Position numbers and translations under genes: made by a program. DNA of 64,000 bases from Patescibacteria group bacterium (lineage in GTDB: Bacteria > Patescibacteriota > Microgenomatia > UBA8517), in contig DASZQR010000010.1 of NCBI GenBank assembly GCA_035549555.1, positions 372,001 to 436,000 of the forward strand, in the 5' to 3' direction. Below, piece by piece: positions 25,048 through 34,418 of this stretch (positions are counted from its first letter, which is position 1; each line of letters starts with the position of its first letter). The notes under the pieces were generated by a model. It searched no databases. It had not been told where the DNA came from and saw only the letters and a list, made by a program, of their open reading frames with translations.

Positions 25048-26368
25048 TGTATAAAATTGCCATCGCAAATCCAATCAAAAACCAAAACGGAATCGCAAAT
25101 TTACTCGCTTCAAAAATATCAATAAAAACTGCGTTTAGTAAAACTGCAGGAATTATACCAATTACTCCAGCCAAATATGCAGTTCGGAAGTTGATTTGCT
25201 TTTTGCTTAGAATTCCCTTTGGCCAGGATTTCATAATTAAATCTTTTGTAATTCTAAAAAAAACAACAAAAAAAGTTATTGCCCCAAGTGCTCCTGTTTC
25301 CGCAAGCGCACGCAAATAATCATTATCAGTTGCAAGAGTTGCAGATGCATATCCTGTTCCCAAAAGCGGATCTTTCAAAAAAGCTCGAATAGCACGAGGC
25401 CATTCAACATTTAGCCTTATAGAGGTTGATAAGTCCTGTACTGGCGCTTGCGCGCTTAAAACTTCTCCTTGTGCATAAACAGGTCTAATTATTAAATCAC
25501 TAAGTCTATCTTTTATTGCGTTAAAAATATTTAAATACCTATCAAACAAATTGCTTGTGGCAAATGCAAAAACAATTGTCGCAACAACTATTATTAATAT
25601 ATATTTAGTTTTTCGAAGCACCACTAAAGTGATCGACATCGCAAGTACATAAGCAACAGCTGTAATTCTGCTTGCCGCATTTATCATGAGCCAAAAAGAA
25701 GTTGCAATAAGCAAAAACACAATTATCTTCTGCCAATTTTTCTTAACTACAAAAAATATTCCAAGAAGTATCGGGCTTGTAATTAAAATATAACTTGCCA
25801 AGTCATAGTGCCCTGCAAAAGTTGAAACAAGTTGTGTACCAGGAACATATCTTAAAGCAATTCCTTTTGAATATTCACTGTTTTGTGTAGTAATAACTGG
25901 GAAATTAAAATATTTTTGAGCAAGGCCAACAACAAAAACAATTGCCAAAACTATTCCAATACATTTCATATAAAATTCCAAATCTTTTATTGATTTTAAA
26001 GTTGTAAATGCAATAAAAAAGCCAAGCAAGTATTCAACTCTTCTCGCCCATTCTAAAAATCCAACCAAAGCAGTTGCGGTGTTTAAAAATACAACGCCAA
26101 GAAGTGTTGCCAAAAATCCTGTAGCCAAAAATAAAATAATTGCTCTTACAACTGGATTTTTGTATAAAGAAAAAAGATTGGGTAAGGTTTTTAAAAACCA
26201 AAGCACAGTAACAACTAAAATCAGGAAGTCTTCAATGCGAATTGAAACATAAATTCCAGGGACATTTATAAAAGGAAATTTTGGATAAAGCGGGACTGCA
26301 ATCAAAATTGCAGCGATCCCGTATTTTAACAATGTATCAATTTTAAATTTCAATAAAAGCTTTTGCAT
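25028..26368 (-). CDS. O-antigen ligase/polymerase (Wzy/WaaL) family protein
   Basis: 446 aa, about 11-12 membrane helices. The family signature lies in the large external loop and following helix, with GTGYASATLATDNDYLRALA and ETGALGAITFFVVF, as in the Wzy_C (PF04932) domain. Conserved arginines occur in ASRITAVAYV and SIRLNVEWPRA. Such proteins either polymerise lipid-linked repeat units or ligate the glycan to its final acceptor. It is the only one in the window, so it is the likely polymerase or ligase for the locus. It overlaps the upstream GT2 gene by 26 bp. Confidence 0.85.
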   Translation of the reverse strand: MQKLLLKFKIDTLLKYGIAAILIAVPLYPKFPFINVPGIYVSIRIEDFLILVVTVLWFLKTLPNLFSLYKNPVVRAIILFLATGFLATLLGVVFLNTATALVGFLEWARRVEYLLGFFIAFTTLKSIKDLEFYMKCIGIVLAIVFVVGLAQKYFNFPVITTQNSEYSKGIALRYVPGTQLVSTFAGHYDLASYILITSPILLGIFFVVKKNWQKIIVFLLIATSFWLMINAASRITAVAYVLAMSITLVVLRKTKYILIIVVATIVFAFATSNLFDRYLNIFNAIKDRLSDLIIRPVYAQGEVLSAQAPVQDLSTSIRLNVEWPRAIRAFLKDPLLGTGYASATLATDNDYLRALAETGALGAITFFVVFFRITKDLIMKSWPKGILSKKQINFRTAYLAGVIGIIPAVLLNAVFIDIFEASKFAIPFWFLIGFAMAILYNAKNFE

Positions 26369-27236
26369 ATATTTTTGGGCTTATTAAAAATAATCTCCAA
26401 AGGCATCCTAATTTTAGCAAAATTTTAAGAGGCAGTTGTTGCCAGCTTGGGTAAAATTTTTCATAAAACTTTTTAATATTTTTCATTTCAGAAATAAGAG
26501 GAAATGCTTTTACACTGCTTGCTCCCCCAAAATGAGTTATTGACCATTTTGGATTATAGATAATTTGGAAGCCTTTTTGTTTCACTCGATAACAAAAATC
26601 CACATCCTCAACATACATAAAATATTTTTCATCTAAAGAACCAACTTCATCAACAATTTCCTTTCTAGTAAGTAAAAATGCACCAGTTACCCAATCAAGT
26701 TCCTTTTCTCCATTATAAAAATTTATTTTTGGATGAAATGGTTTTATAAAATTATCAACAAAAGGTAAATCCTGTATTATCATCCAGGAAAAAACTCTAA
26801 GTAAAGTTGGAAAATATCCACCAGTTGTTTGCAAACTTCCGTTTTTGTTTTTCAAAGCACATGTTGAAATTCCAATTTTTGGATTTCCGTTCATCCACAA
26901 AACCATTTCTCCCAAGACATTATCATGAATTAGGGTATCTGAATTAAGAAGCAATATATATTTCCCTTTAGCGTCTTTCATTCCCAAATTATTTCCTCCA
27001 GTAAACCCTAAATTAGTTTTGCTTTTAATTAGTTTAAAATTTTTTGAAATCTTTATTTTTCCAGTTGTCTCACTATCAACCAAAATAATTTCGTATTTAA
27101 TTCCCCTGGTATTCTTAATAACAGAATCAATACAATCTAACGTTAATTCTTCAGTATGAAAATTTACAATAATAATAGACAAATCAAATTTGTCTGCGGA
27201 ATACTTCGTCTTCGTAGATAGATCAGGCATATTCAT
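26343..27236 (-). CDS. GT2 glycosyltransferase, rhamnosyltransferase-like
   Basis: 297 aa. After a short lead it has DLSIIIVNFHTEELTLDCID, then LLLNSDTLI (metal-site variant N-S-D), GAFLLTRKEIVDEVGSLDEK and MYVEDVDFCYRVKQKG, a standard GT2 set close to the rhamnosyltransferase group. The lead is unusual in having 18 hydrophilic residues before the first strand; a second ATG at 27230 would overlap the preceding stop by 8 bp (ATGCCTGA) and is equally plausible. Similar in layout to the GT2 genes at 20970 and 58658. Donor unknown. Confidence 0.9.
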   Translation of the reverse strand: MNMPDLSTKTKYSADKFDLSIIIVNFHTEELTLDCIDSVIKNTRGIKYEIILVDSETTGKIKISKNFKLIKSKTNLGFTGGNNLGMKDAKGKYILLLNSDTLIHDNVLGEMVLWMNGNPKIGISTCALKNKNGSLQTTGGYFPTLLRVFSWMIIQDLPFVDNFIKPFHPKINFYNGEKELDWVTGAFLLTRKEIVDEVGSLDEKYFMYVEDVDFCYRVKQKGFQIIYNPKWSITHFGGASSVKAFPLISEMKNIKKFYEKFYPSWQQLPLKILLKLGCLWRLFLISPKIYAKAFIEI

Positions 27237-27735
27237 GAATCATCCAAGCCATAAGCAAAAGTGTGAGACCTCCAAAAACAATTCTTAAAGCAATACTTGT
27301 TGGCACATATTTAATAGTAATTTTTTCCTGATAATGCACACCCTTATACCAAATATCATCCTGTGGTTTTGTTGCAATAAAACCGTTTATATAAACAGAT
27401 TCCCGAAAAGGATGTGCCAATTCTTCAAGATAATAACTTCTCGTTTGGTCTCGAATAAGTGTTTGTGCATCCTCAGGAGGATAATTTAATTCCAAAGTAA
27501 AAGGTCTATATTTAAATTGATTTTTGTAGTGAGCAATTACTTCCTCCCGTGTATAATTTGTAAAATAAGCGCGCCTCAAAGGTGTCTCTACATCAGCATC
27601 TTCCATTGATTGAACCGATCCTGGCGGAGGAGTTGGAAAATCTTTAAAAGGAGTTGGTAAAAGCAAATATGCAAAAAACAATAACCCAAAAACAATTAAT
27701 AATGCATACAAAACTTTCTTTAAGGTAATTCTCAT
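27223..27735 (-). CDS. Hypothetical two-helix membrane protein
   Basis: 170 aa, no family recognised. A membrane helix lies near each end: residues 8-27 (VLYALLIVFGLLFFAYLLLP) and about 147-165 (ALRIVFGGLTLLLMAWMI). The middle is a soluble domain with EEVIAHYKNQFKYRPF and an aromatic-rich stretch (DDIWYKGVHYQEKITIKYV), probably external. It overlaps the acyltransferase stop by 4 bp (ATGA) and its own stop overlaps the GT2 start, so it belongs to this operon. A partner role for the Wzy-like or GT-C enzymes is possible; nothing more can be said. Confidence 0.7.
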   Translation of the reverse strand: MRITLKKVLYALLIVFGLLFFAYLLLPTPFKDFPTPPPGSVQSMEDADVETPLRRAYFTNYTREEVIAHYKNQFKYRPFTLELNYPPEDAQTLIRDQTRSYYLEELAHPFRESVYINGFIATKPQDDIWYKGVHYQEKITIKYVPTSIALRIVFGGLTLLLMAWMIHEYA

Positions 27736-28328
27736 TGAAAAAGTCTTGCCCTTCCAAGTTTATAATGAAGATCGTGTGTTTTTCGTTCTCCGATAATCTT
27801 TGCTGGAATTCCTCCGACAATTGCAAAATCTGGAATATCTCTAGTTACAACAGCCCCAGCTGCAACAACAGCCCCTTTTCCTACAGTTACTCCTGGCAAA
27901 ATTATTGCTCTTGGCCCTATGAAAACATAATCTCCAATTTTCACAGATTCTTCACGAGCTTTAAAAGTTTCACTCTCCAAATCATGTTCTGATGTATAAA
28001 ACATTACTTCACTTGCAACGTCAACATGACTTCCAATAATAAGTCCAGCTCTCCCATCCATAAAAGCCCCGTCTCCAATAATAGTATCTACGCCAATTTT
28101 GATTCCTCGTTGATCAAAAAACTTGGCATGCATATGAATTTTAGATCCGGCTCCAATCTCTACACCAAAAATCTGGTAGATAAAATTGCGAACTATATGA
28201 ATTGGTATATGTCCTGTCCACCTTAGAATCATTAACTCAAAATCCCAAAAATAATTTTTCACTCTATTAATTATTTTTTTCATAGCCTCATTTGAAGACA
28301 ATTTGTTTCCATCTTTATCTTGAAACAT
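27732..28328 (-). CDS. Left-handed beta-helix acyltransferase (hexapeptide repeats)
   Basis: 198 aa. Residues about 70-185 consist of hexapeptide-type repeats (IGAGSKIHM, IGVDTIIGDGAFM, GKGAVVAAGAVVTRDIPDFA) that build a left-handed beta helix. The conserved histidine of sugar O-acetyltransferases is seen in YTSEHDLES. The final IVGGIPAKIIGERK is the usual end of WbbJ/NodL/CysE-type enzymes. It probably acetylates a glycan sugar using acetyl-CoA in the cytoplasm. The ATG at 28328 is 4 bp after the GT4 stop. Confidence 0.88.
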   Translation of the reverse strand: MFQDKDGNKLSSNEAMKKIINRVKNYFWDFELMILRWTGHIPIHIVRNFIYQIFGVEIGAGSKIHMHAKFFDQRGIKIGVDTIIGDGAFMDGRAGLIIGSHVDVASEVMFYTSEHDLESETFKAREESVKIGDYVFIGPRAIILPGVTVGKGAVVAAGAVVTRDIPDFAIVGGIPAKIIGERKTHDLHYKLGRARLFQ

Positions 28329-28332
28329 TTTA

Positions 28333-29451
28333 TTAGTTAGCCGCCTTTCTCAAAACTTCAATTGTTTTTTTGCTCATATTTATCCATGAAAATTTACCAA
28401 GCTGCACTTTTTCCTTCTCTATCAAATTATTATATTCTTTTTTAGTCATCTTTAGAACTTTTTCCATACCATTTGCTATAGAATTAATATTGTTTGGATT
28501 AATCAAAAACCCAGCATTCCCAACAACCTCAGGCAAGCTTCCGACATTGCTTGCTACAACCGGCACATTAAGAGAGAAAGCAGTCAAAATATCAAGACCA
28601 AATCCCTCCCAAAAAGAAGGTAACACAAACATTTTTGCACCTTTAATTAAAGCAAACTTATCTTTTTCATCAATAAAGTCTGTAAACACTACTTTTCTCT
28701 CCAAATTCAAGTTTTTTACCAAAGAAAATATACTTTCATAAAGCCATCCTTTTTTGCCTGCAATAACAAGTTGTAAATTATCATTTTTTATTTCAGAAAA
28801 TGCCGTTATCAGGCTTTCTATATTTTTTGATGGTTTAAGAGTTCCTAAATACAAAATATAATCATTAACTATAGAATATTTGCCTTTAATATTGGCAATT
28901 TTTGCATCACTTATCTGAGTTTTTGTCAAATCATCAACTCCAGGATAAGTAACCACAATACCTTCACTTGGTTTTTTATAATACTTTATAATATCTTTTT
29001 TGCTAGCTTCTGATATAGTCAGTACATATTTTGATCTATTTACTGAAATGGCAGTCCAGTACTTCAACTGCCAAAAATCATATTTAGTAAATTGTGCCGA
29101 AAATTCGAAGAAACCAAGGTCCATAACTGAACAAACGCTTGGGATTGGAATTAAAGGCGGTAAATAATGATTTGGTGAGAAAAAAACATCAAGTCTATCG
29201 GAATTCTTGAGCAAATATGGAGTTAATCGAGTTAAAATCCACATTTTTCTAGATGACAAAACTTTATATTTAAAGTTCTTGCTCTCTTTCGGCATATCGC
29301 TAAACGGTCTATCTTTCAAATATACAACAACTATAAGATCTTCATTCTTAGGAAGTAAATTGTATATACCTTTAATCACTTCATAGGCATATTTATTGAC
29401 TCCAACCCGATTTTTTATGTTTGCTTCGTTCCCGTCAATGCCGATAATCAT
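28333..29451 (-). CDS. GT4 glycosyltransferase with altered EX7E motif
   Basis: 372 aa, GT-B fold. It starts MIIGIDGNEANIKNRVGVNK and has DYILYLGTLKPSKNIESLI at the domain boundary. The donor-site segment reads WEGFGLDILTAFSLNVPVVA: the first E of the EX7E motif is present but the second is a threonine. This substitution is uncommon and could alter activity or donor choice. It overlaps the upstream GT4 gene (29435) by 17 bp and is in the same operon. Cytoplasmic, donor unknown. Confidence 0.88.
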   Translation of the reverse strand: MIIGIDGNEANIKNRVGVNKYAYEVIKGIYNLLPKNEDLIVVVYLKDRPFSDMPKESKNFKYKVLSSRKMWILTRLTPYLLKNSDRLDVFFSPNHYLPPLIPIPSVCSVMDLGFFEFSAQFTKYDFWQLKYWTAISVNRSKYVLTISEASKKDIIKYYKKPSEGIVVTYPGVDDLTKTQISDAKIANIKGKYSIVNDYILYLGTLKPSKNIESLITAFSEIKNDNLQLVIAGKKGWLYESIFSLVKNLNLERKVVFTDFIDEKDKFALIKGAKMFVLPSFWEGFGLDILTAFSLNVPVVASNVGSLPEVVGNAGFLINPNNINSIANGMEKVLKMTKKEYNNLIEKEKVQLGKFSWINMSKKTIEVLRKAAN

Positions 29452-30499
29452 GAGATATTATACCTCGGTAAACCTCTAAAGTCTCTTTTGCACACTTTTC
29501 CCAGCTAAAATCTTTAACTCGCTTATAACCTTTTTTACTTAAGGTTTTTTGATTAACTACGGCTTTTTCAATCCCGTCTCTTATAGAATTAATATCCAGC
29601 GGATCCACCAAAATGGCGCTGGTTCCAGCAATTTCTTTCATTGCTCCAATATCTGATGTAACAACAGGAACTCCACATGCCATAGCTTGTAAAATCGGCA
29701 GTCCAAAACCTTCATATAACGAAGGGTAAACCAGGGCCTTGGCCCCGCTATAAAGACAGATAAGATCATCCTCGCTCAAATATCCGGTATGAATAATTCC
29801 TCGATTATCAATATCCATTTTTTTACCCCCTCCAACAATTACCAATTTGTGTTTATTTTTAGTTTTTTCAAACGCTTCAATCAACCTAGTACTATTTTTT
29901 CTTTTGCCTACTCCTACAGTCAAAATATAATCCTCATGAATTTGATATTTTATTTTCACGGATTCAATCTCTTTTTCACTCCTTCGTATAAAGTTTTCAC
30001 CAACTCCCTCATAAATTACTTTTATTTTTTCTGCATTTGCCCCTATTTCCATCAAATCTATTTTAGTTTGATTGGTAGGAACAATAATTCTATCAACCTC
30101 TTTTAAAACCCAATAAAGCCTTCTTTTGTGAACATCGATAATTTTTCTTGGAGTTTCATTTGGAAATTTTATAGCCACCAGATCATGTACTGTAGTTACT
30201 TTCAAAGCTTTTGTTGGAGGTTGAGTCCAATCAGAGCTGTGAAGTATGTCAAAGTTTCCAACAAGTTTTTGCGGATCAATAACATGTAATCTATTCCAAA
30301 GTAAATCAGCCAGGGTCGGGGAGAGCGACAAAACATTTGAAGTCCACTGTTTAAGTTCTTCTTTCCTGCGCAGTGTCCCTCCAAAGGTTATGAACTGATC
30401 TTCTTTGTCAATTTTATAAAGATTCACAAGGAGTTCTCGTGTGTAATAGGAGACTCCAGTTCCATAAATTATTTGTGAAATATCAATTCCAATACGCAT
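29435..30499 (-). CDS. GT4 glycosyltransferase with EX7Q motif
   Basis: 354 aa, GT-B fold. It begins MRIGIDISQIIYGTGVSYYT, has EDYILTVGVGKRKNSTRLIE at the start of the donor domain, and the donor site YEGFGLPILQAMACGVPVVT, in which the second E of EX7E is a glutamine, a variant seen in some GT4 groups. The first base of its ATG is shared with the last base of the methyltransferase stop (TAATG), so translation is coupled. It is followed by the other GT4 with an altered motif. Confidence 0.9.
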   Translation of the reverse strand: MRIGIDISQIIYGTGVSYYTRELLVNLYKIDKEDQFITFGGTLRRKEELKQWTSNVLSLSPTLADLLWNRLHVIDPQKLVGNFDILHSSDWTQPPTKALKVTTVHDLVAIKFPNETPRKIIDVHKRRLYWVLKEVDRIIVPTNQTKIDLMEIGANAEKIKVIYEGVGENFIRRSEKEIESVKIKYQIHEDYILTVGVGKRKNSTRLIEAFEKTKNKHKLVIVGGGKKMDIDNRGIIHTGYLSEDDLICLYSGAKALVYPSLYEGFGLPILQAMACGVPVVTSDIGAMKEIAGTSAILVDPLDINSIRDGIEKAVVNQKTLSKKGYKRVKDFSWEKCAKETLEVYRGIISHDYRH

Positions 30500-31122
30500 T
30501 ATTTCTCCTTTACAGCAAATAGATCAAAGCTTGCCTGCGGCCAGAAATAAAACAGGGGCTCTGTCAAAAACACAATTAATCCCCATAAAATCCAAGGCTT
30601 ATATTTTATCGTCGCATATTCTCCACGAATGCATTTTGGGCCACGCAGTCCATACACTTTATAGCCCATTCGTTCAAATTCTTCTTTAGTCCAGCCACTG
30701 AAATGTCTTTGATATGGATTGTCACCATACTCACCTTGTTTTACAAATCCATTTGGTGTCAAAATAATTATTTTTTTTGCTGCTATTTTTTCCATGGAAG
30801 CAATCAGTTTTAAAGCTTTTTTCTTGGTAAAATGTTCAACAACATCAAGTGCCACGGTTGCATCAAAACTATTGTCTTTATAGTATTTGCCAAGATTATT
30901 AAGGTCAGCCTTTTTATATGAATCATGAATCTTCTTGCGTTTACTTTCGGCAATTGCAGGTGCAAAAACATCGACTCCTTCAGACTTAAATGTCTTCTTA
31001 ACATTTTTAATCGGCGAATCATTTCCACAGCCCACATCCAAAACACTTTTACAATAAGTAAGATTATTAGTTAGCTGTAAATAAAAAAATATATCTTGGT
31101 ATTTCTTAATTAGATCTCGCAT
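30499..31122 (-). CDS. SAM-dependent methyltransferase
   Basis: 207 aa, class I methyltransferase. Motif I is SVLDVGCGNDSPIKNV (residues 26-41), with an acidic residue after strand 2 (GVDVFAP) and DATVALDVVEHF as the post-I/motif II region. The C-terminal 40 residues contain a hydrophobic segment (WILWGLIVFLTEPLFYFW) that may attach it to the membrane. It probably methylates a sugar or lipid carrier of the locus; the acceptor is unknown. It overlaps the GT-C gene upstream by 17 bp. Confidence 0.85.
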   Translation of the reverse strand: MRDLIKKYQDIFFYLQLTNNLTYCKSVLDVGCGNDSPIKNVKKTFKSEGVDVFAPAIAESKRKKIHDSYKKADLNNLGKYYKDNSFDATVALDVVEHFTKKKALKLIASMEKIAAKKIIILTPNGFVKQGEYGDNPYQRHFSGWTKEEFERMGYKVYGLRGPKCIRGEYATIKYKPWILWGLIVFLTEPLFYFWPQASFDLFAVKEK

Positions 31123-32449
31123 ATTTCCAAACTACCACACCATTAAAATCATATTCCTGTAGCTTATGATATCCTAAATTCTCCAAATTTTCCCTAGTAG
31201 AATCTGCTGGATCAACAATTTCTTGAGAATAACGTATCAAAAAAACTTCTTTATAATCTTTTGCTTGCTTCAAATTAATAATATTCGCATGTGCATCATA
31301 GTACAAAAATGATTCTTTCTGCGAATTTGCTGCAAAAAGGACCGGACTATTACCTACAAATTTTGCAAAATCTCTCCAGTCCTCTCTTTGAAATTTCACA
31401 TTACTCAAATAAATAAAACTTGTCGTTAAATTAAGTGCCAAAACCAACACAACTAAAATTACTCTAAATTTATTTTTCAAAGCGTTTGCTCCAGTTGCAG
31501 CAATTAAATAAAAAGCGGGCAATACAAACAAAAATCTGAAATAATTTAATACTGGAATTTTAATACTAATCAAAAGGGCCATTGTTGTTGGCAAAATTAA
31601 CCACATCCAAATCAAAGTGTCCCTTCTTGCTTTATAAAAAAGATAAGCAAATATAGCAATGGCAGTTAAAACAACGGCAGCATAAACAAACTTATTATCA
31701 AAACTTATTCTCCCTATTCCAAATTTGACAGGTATCAATAAAATATTTTTTACCGAAAAAGTTCCTAAAACATTTACCCAGGCAGGGGAACCGTTTGCAA
31801 CTGAAAGTCCCGAATGTAATTGTTTCAAAAATATCGGTAACCATAATGCGGCTAAAACTCCCAATATAATGTGCGACGTAATCAATTTCTTAAACCAATT
31901 AATATTTTTCTTTCCTAAAATTCCAATTACGAAAAATACAGGTAAAATTAAAAGTGGGAGATAATCAGTTGCTCCAACTAATCCTAAAGTTATCGCAAAA
32001 CTCATCCAATACTCTACCCTGTCTGTTTTTAAAATTTTCACAAATGAAAACATTGCAAATGTTACGAGAAATGTACTCATTGCATACATTCTTGCTTCTT
32101 GCGAATAATAAATAGATAATCCTGAAGTAGCTACAAAAATAGACCCAACAATCCCCGTCTCTTTGTTAATCAATTCTTTTCCAATTAAATAAACAAAATA
32201 AATCGTTAAAACTCCAAATAAAATAGATAAACTTCTTAATCCAATTTCAGTTGTTCCAAAAAATATCGACCATACACGTAAAGTTAAGTAATAAAGTGGC
32301 GGATGAAAATCTCCCACAATAAATTTCCCAAAAAATTGGGATAAACTCATATGAATAGTGGAAACAGAAGTTGCTTCATCAAGCCACAAAGATTGATTTA
32401 AAGAAATTAATCTTAAACCAAGTCCTAGAAGTAAAATAAAAATTATCAT
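31106..32449 (-). CDS. GT-C glycosyltransferase (GT39/PMT_2 type)
   Basis: 447 aa, about 11 membrane helices. After helix 1 the external loop has SLWLDEATS (near residues 17-25); the D-E pair is the expected catalytic site of the PMT_2 family. GDFHPPLYYLTLRVWSIFFG (near 46-65) is the second conserved signature. The C-terminal ~90 residues are a small soluble domain. It transfers a sugar from a polyprenyl-phosphate sugar on the outer face. Its ATG overlaps the GT2 stop by 4 bp (ATGA). Confidence 0.9.
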   Translation of the reverse strand: MIIFILLLGLGLRLISLNQSLWLDEATSVSTIHMSLSQFFGKFIVGDFHPPLYYLTLRVWSIFFGTTEIGLRSLSILFGVLTIYFVYLIGKELINKETGIVGSIFVATSGLSIYYSQEARMYAMSTFLVTFAMFSFVKILKTDRVEYWMSFAITLGLVGATDYLPLLILPVFFVIGILGKKNINWFKKLITSHIILGVLAALWLPIFLKQLHSGLSVANGSPAWVNVLGTFSVKNILLIPVKFGIGRISFDNKFVYAAVVLTAIAIFAYLFYKARRDTLIWMWLILPTTMALLISIKIPVLNYFRFLFVLPAFYLIAATGANALKNKFRVILVVLVLALNLTTSFIYLSNVKFQREDWRDFAKFVGNSPVLFAANSQKESFLYYDAHANIINLKQAKDYKEVFLIRYSQEIVDPADSTRENLENLGYHKLQEYDFNGVVVWKYARSN

Positions 32450-33375
32450 TTTGCAGTCTTTCCTGTAAACATCATCTCCAAAATTCCCACAAAAATTCCA
32501 AAATCATACACTATTTTAAAAACCAAAAATCCAATAGCTAAAACAAATCTATTCAATAAATCGTAAAAATAATTCTTAAAAGAATATTTTGGTTCATCAA
32601 TTTCATTTTTTTTAAAAATAAGAAAAAGACCTAAAATATCAAACCATTTTAGAAGTCCAGCAATTATTGAAATCAATATAAACGATCGCAATGTTGCAAT
32701 TAATTCTCCAATAAATCCCATCTTATATTTTCTTTTTGCGGACCATTTTGCTTGCTCAAAAACTTCTTTTAAATTATCAGGGTTCTCATGATAAAAAACT
32801 GCCTTTGCAGCTATTGCTTGATAACCAAGTTTATCGCTCAAAGTGTAATCATCGGTATACCCTCCTTTTGAAAATCCATTAACTTTTTCAAACTCGCTTT
32901 TTAAAATCGCCCGAAATACTTTCTGCTGATCTGGATAATCTCTCGGATGCCTCATTCCTTCTAACCAACCTTGATTTATTCCCCAACATTTTGCCCAAAT
33001 ATTATTTTTATTTTTGACATATTCTAATTTACTAAAAGTTCCATTTGTTTTTCCTTCCCTAATTGGGCCAACAAGTTCTCCTAAAAAGTTTTCTGAGAAA
33101 GTCATGTCACTATCAACAAAAACTAAAATCTTTCCTTTTGAATATTTTGCTCCAAGATTACGAGCTATAGCCGGACCTTCATGATTTTGTTTCAAAACGA
33201 TAATTTTATATTTTTTAGACTTAAACTCAGAAATAATTTTTAATGTATCATCAGTGCTGCCATCGTCAACTAAAATTACTTCAAAATCTTTTTCAAATTG
33301 TTTATCTAAAGACTTTAAGCATTCTAAAATTACTTTTTCTTCGTTGTAAACTGGAATAATTACACTTACTCTCAT
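32446..33375 (-). CDS. GT2 glycosyltransferase with membrane tail
   Basis: 309 aa. The catalytic part has VSVIIPVYNEEKVILECLKS, ILVDDGSTDDTLKI, the metal site FVDSDMTF and GYTDDYTLSDKLG, a canonical GT2. The C-terminal third has two hydrophobic segments (FILISIIAGLLKWFDILGLF and NRFVLAIGFLVFKIVYDFGI) that should anchor it to the membrane. Starts and stops overlap both neighbours as ATGA. Donor and acceptor are unknown. Confidence 0.9.
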   Translation of the reverse strand: MRVSVIIPVYNEEKVILECLKSLDKQFEKDFEVILVDDGSTDDTLKIISEFKSKKYKIIVLKQNHEGPAIARNLGAKYSKGKILVFVDSDMTFSENFLGELVGPIREGKTNGTFSKLEYVKNKNNIWAKCWGINQGWLEGMRHPRDYPDQQKVFRAILKSEFEKVNGFSKGGYTDDYTLSDKLGYQAIAAKAVFYHENPDNLKEVFEQAKWSAKRKYKMGFIGELIATLRSFILISIIAGLLKWFDILGLFLIFKKNEIDEPKYSFKNYFYDLLNRFVLAIGFLVFKIVYDFGIFVGILEMMFTGKTAK

Positions 33376-34418
33376 AATTCTTCAATTATATCTTTATATT
33401 TCTTGGCAATCTCATCCCAACTAAATTTTTCAGCTTGTTTTCTTGGAGCGCTTCCCCACTTTGTTTTTAGTCCCTGATCTAAAACTTTCGCATATTCTTC
33501 CGTATTAATTGGGTCAACAAAATAACCAGCATTACCAACAATTTCTCGTCTAATCGGATCATTATTAGCTACAACTGGTAATCCGCTTGCCATTGCTTCA
33601 ACCATAACAATACCAAAAGATTCCCAAGAAACTGTTGGATATGTAAATAAATCGCATGAAGTATAAACTTCTGGCATTTTTTCATGACTAAAACTTACAA
33701 TTTTAAACCTTCCCGGAAGCAGTTTATCGCCCAACTTCCGCAGTTCTTCTTCCTTATTTCCTTTCCCTACAATTAAAAGTGATGCATTTGTTTTTGATAC
33801 AGCTTTTATAATTAAATCTTGTCTTTTTTCTTCAACTAAAGCTCCAACATTTAAAACAATTGGTTTTGGTAAATTAATTTGGATTGGTTTAATATTTTTA
33901 TTAAACTTTTTTAAATCAACTCCGTTTGGAATCACTTCAGTTTTTACAAAAGGATTAATTTTTTTTGCCCAACCTTTCTGCCAGTTTGTAAGTGCAATAA
34001 AACAATTAGGAAAACAAATTAAGTTAAACTTGTCATCACCACCTGGACCTGACTGCCCAGGTATAATAATTTTTTTATTGTTTATTAAGCACCACAATTT
34101 AACCAATAGAGTTTGAGTACTGCCGTTTGTTGCAACAATAATATCTGCATCTATATTTCTTAAAACTCTTATCACATGTTTCCCTAACAAAATATTCCAA
34201 TAAAAATTTTTAAACGGTATTTTCCAATTAATTTTAAGTTTTGAAGAATTTACTTTATATTTCGAATTTGGCAATTTATCTCCATTCTGATAAACGGTTA
34301 CATCAACATCCAAATCAATTAATCTATTTGCTAATTCATGCACATAAGTTTCAACTCCACGATAAACTTTCCCACTATAAAAACTTAGAAAAGCAACTTT
34401 TATTTTTTTAGTTTCCAT
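33372..34418 (-). CDS. GT4 glycosyltransferase
   Basis: 348 aa, GT-B fold. The N-terminal domain has KIKVAFLSFYSGKVYRGVET and the donor domain has KPIVLNVGALVEEKRQDLII and a complete EX7E motif (WESFGIVMVEAMASGLPVVA). It is coupled to the GT2 gene downstream (ATGA) and overlaps the GT-C gene upstream by 19 bp. Cytoplasmic nucleotide-sugar-dependent enzyme of unknown specificity. Confidence 0.9.
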   Translation of the reverse strand: METKKIKVAFLSFYSGKVYRGVETYVHELANRLIDLDVDVTVYQNGDKLPNSKYKVNSSKLKINWKIPFKNFYWNILLGKHVIRVLRNIDADIIVATNGSTQTLLVKLWCLINNKKIIIPGQSGPGGDDKFNLICFPNCFIALTNWQKGWAKKINPFVKTEVIPNGVDLKKFNKNIKPIQINLPKPIVLNVGALVEEKRQDLIIKAVSKTNASLLIVGKGNKEEELRKLGDKLLPGRFKIVSFSHEKMPEVYTSCDLFTYPTVSWESFGIVMVEAMASGLPVVANNDPIRREIVGNAGYFVDPINTEEYAKVLDQGLKTKWGSAPRKQAEKFSWDEIAKKYKDIIEEL

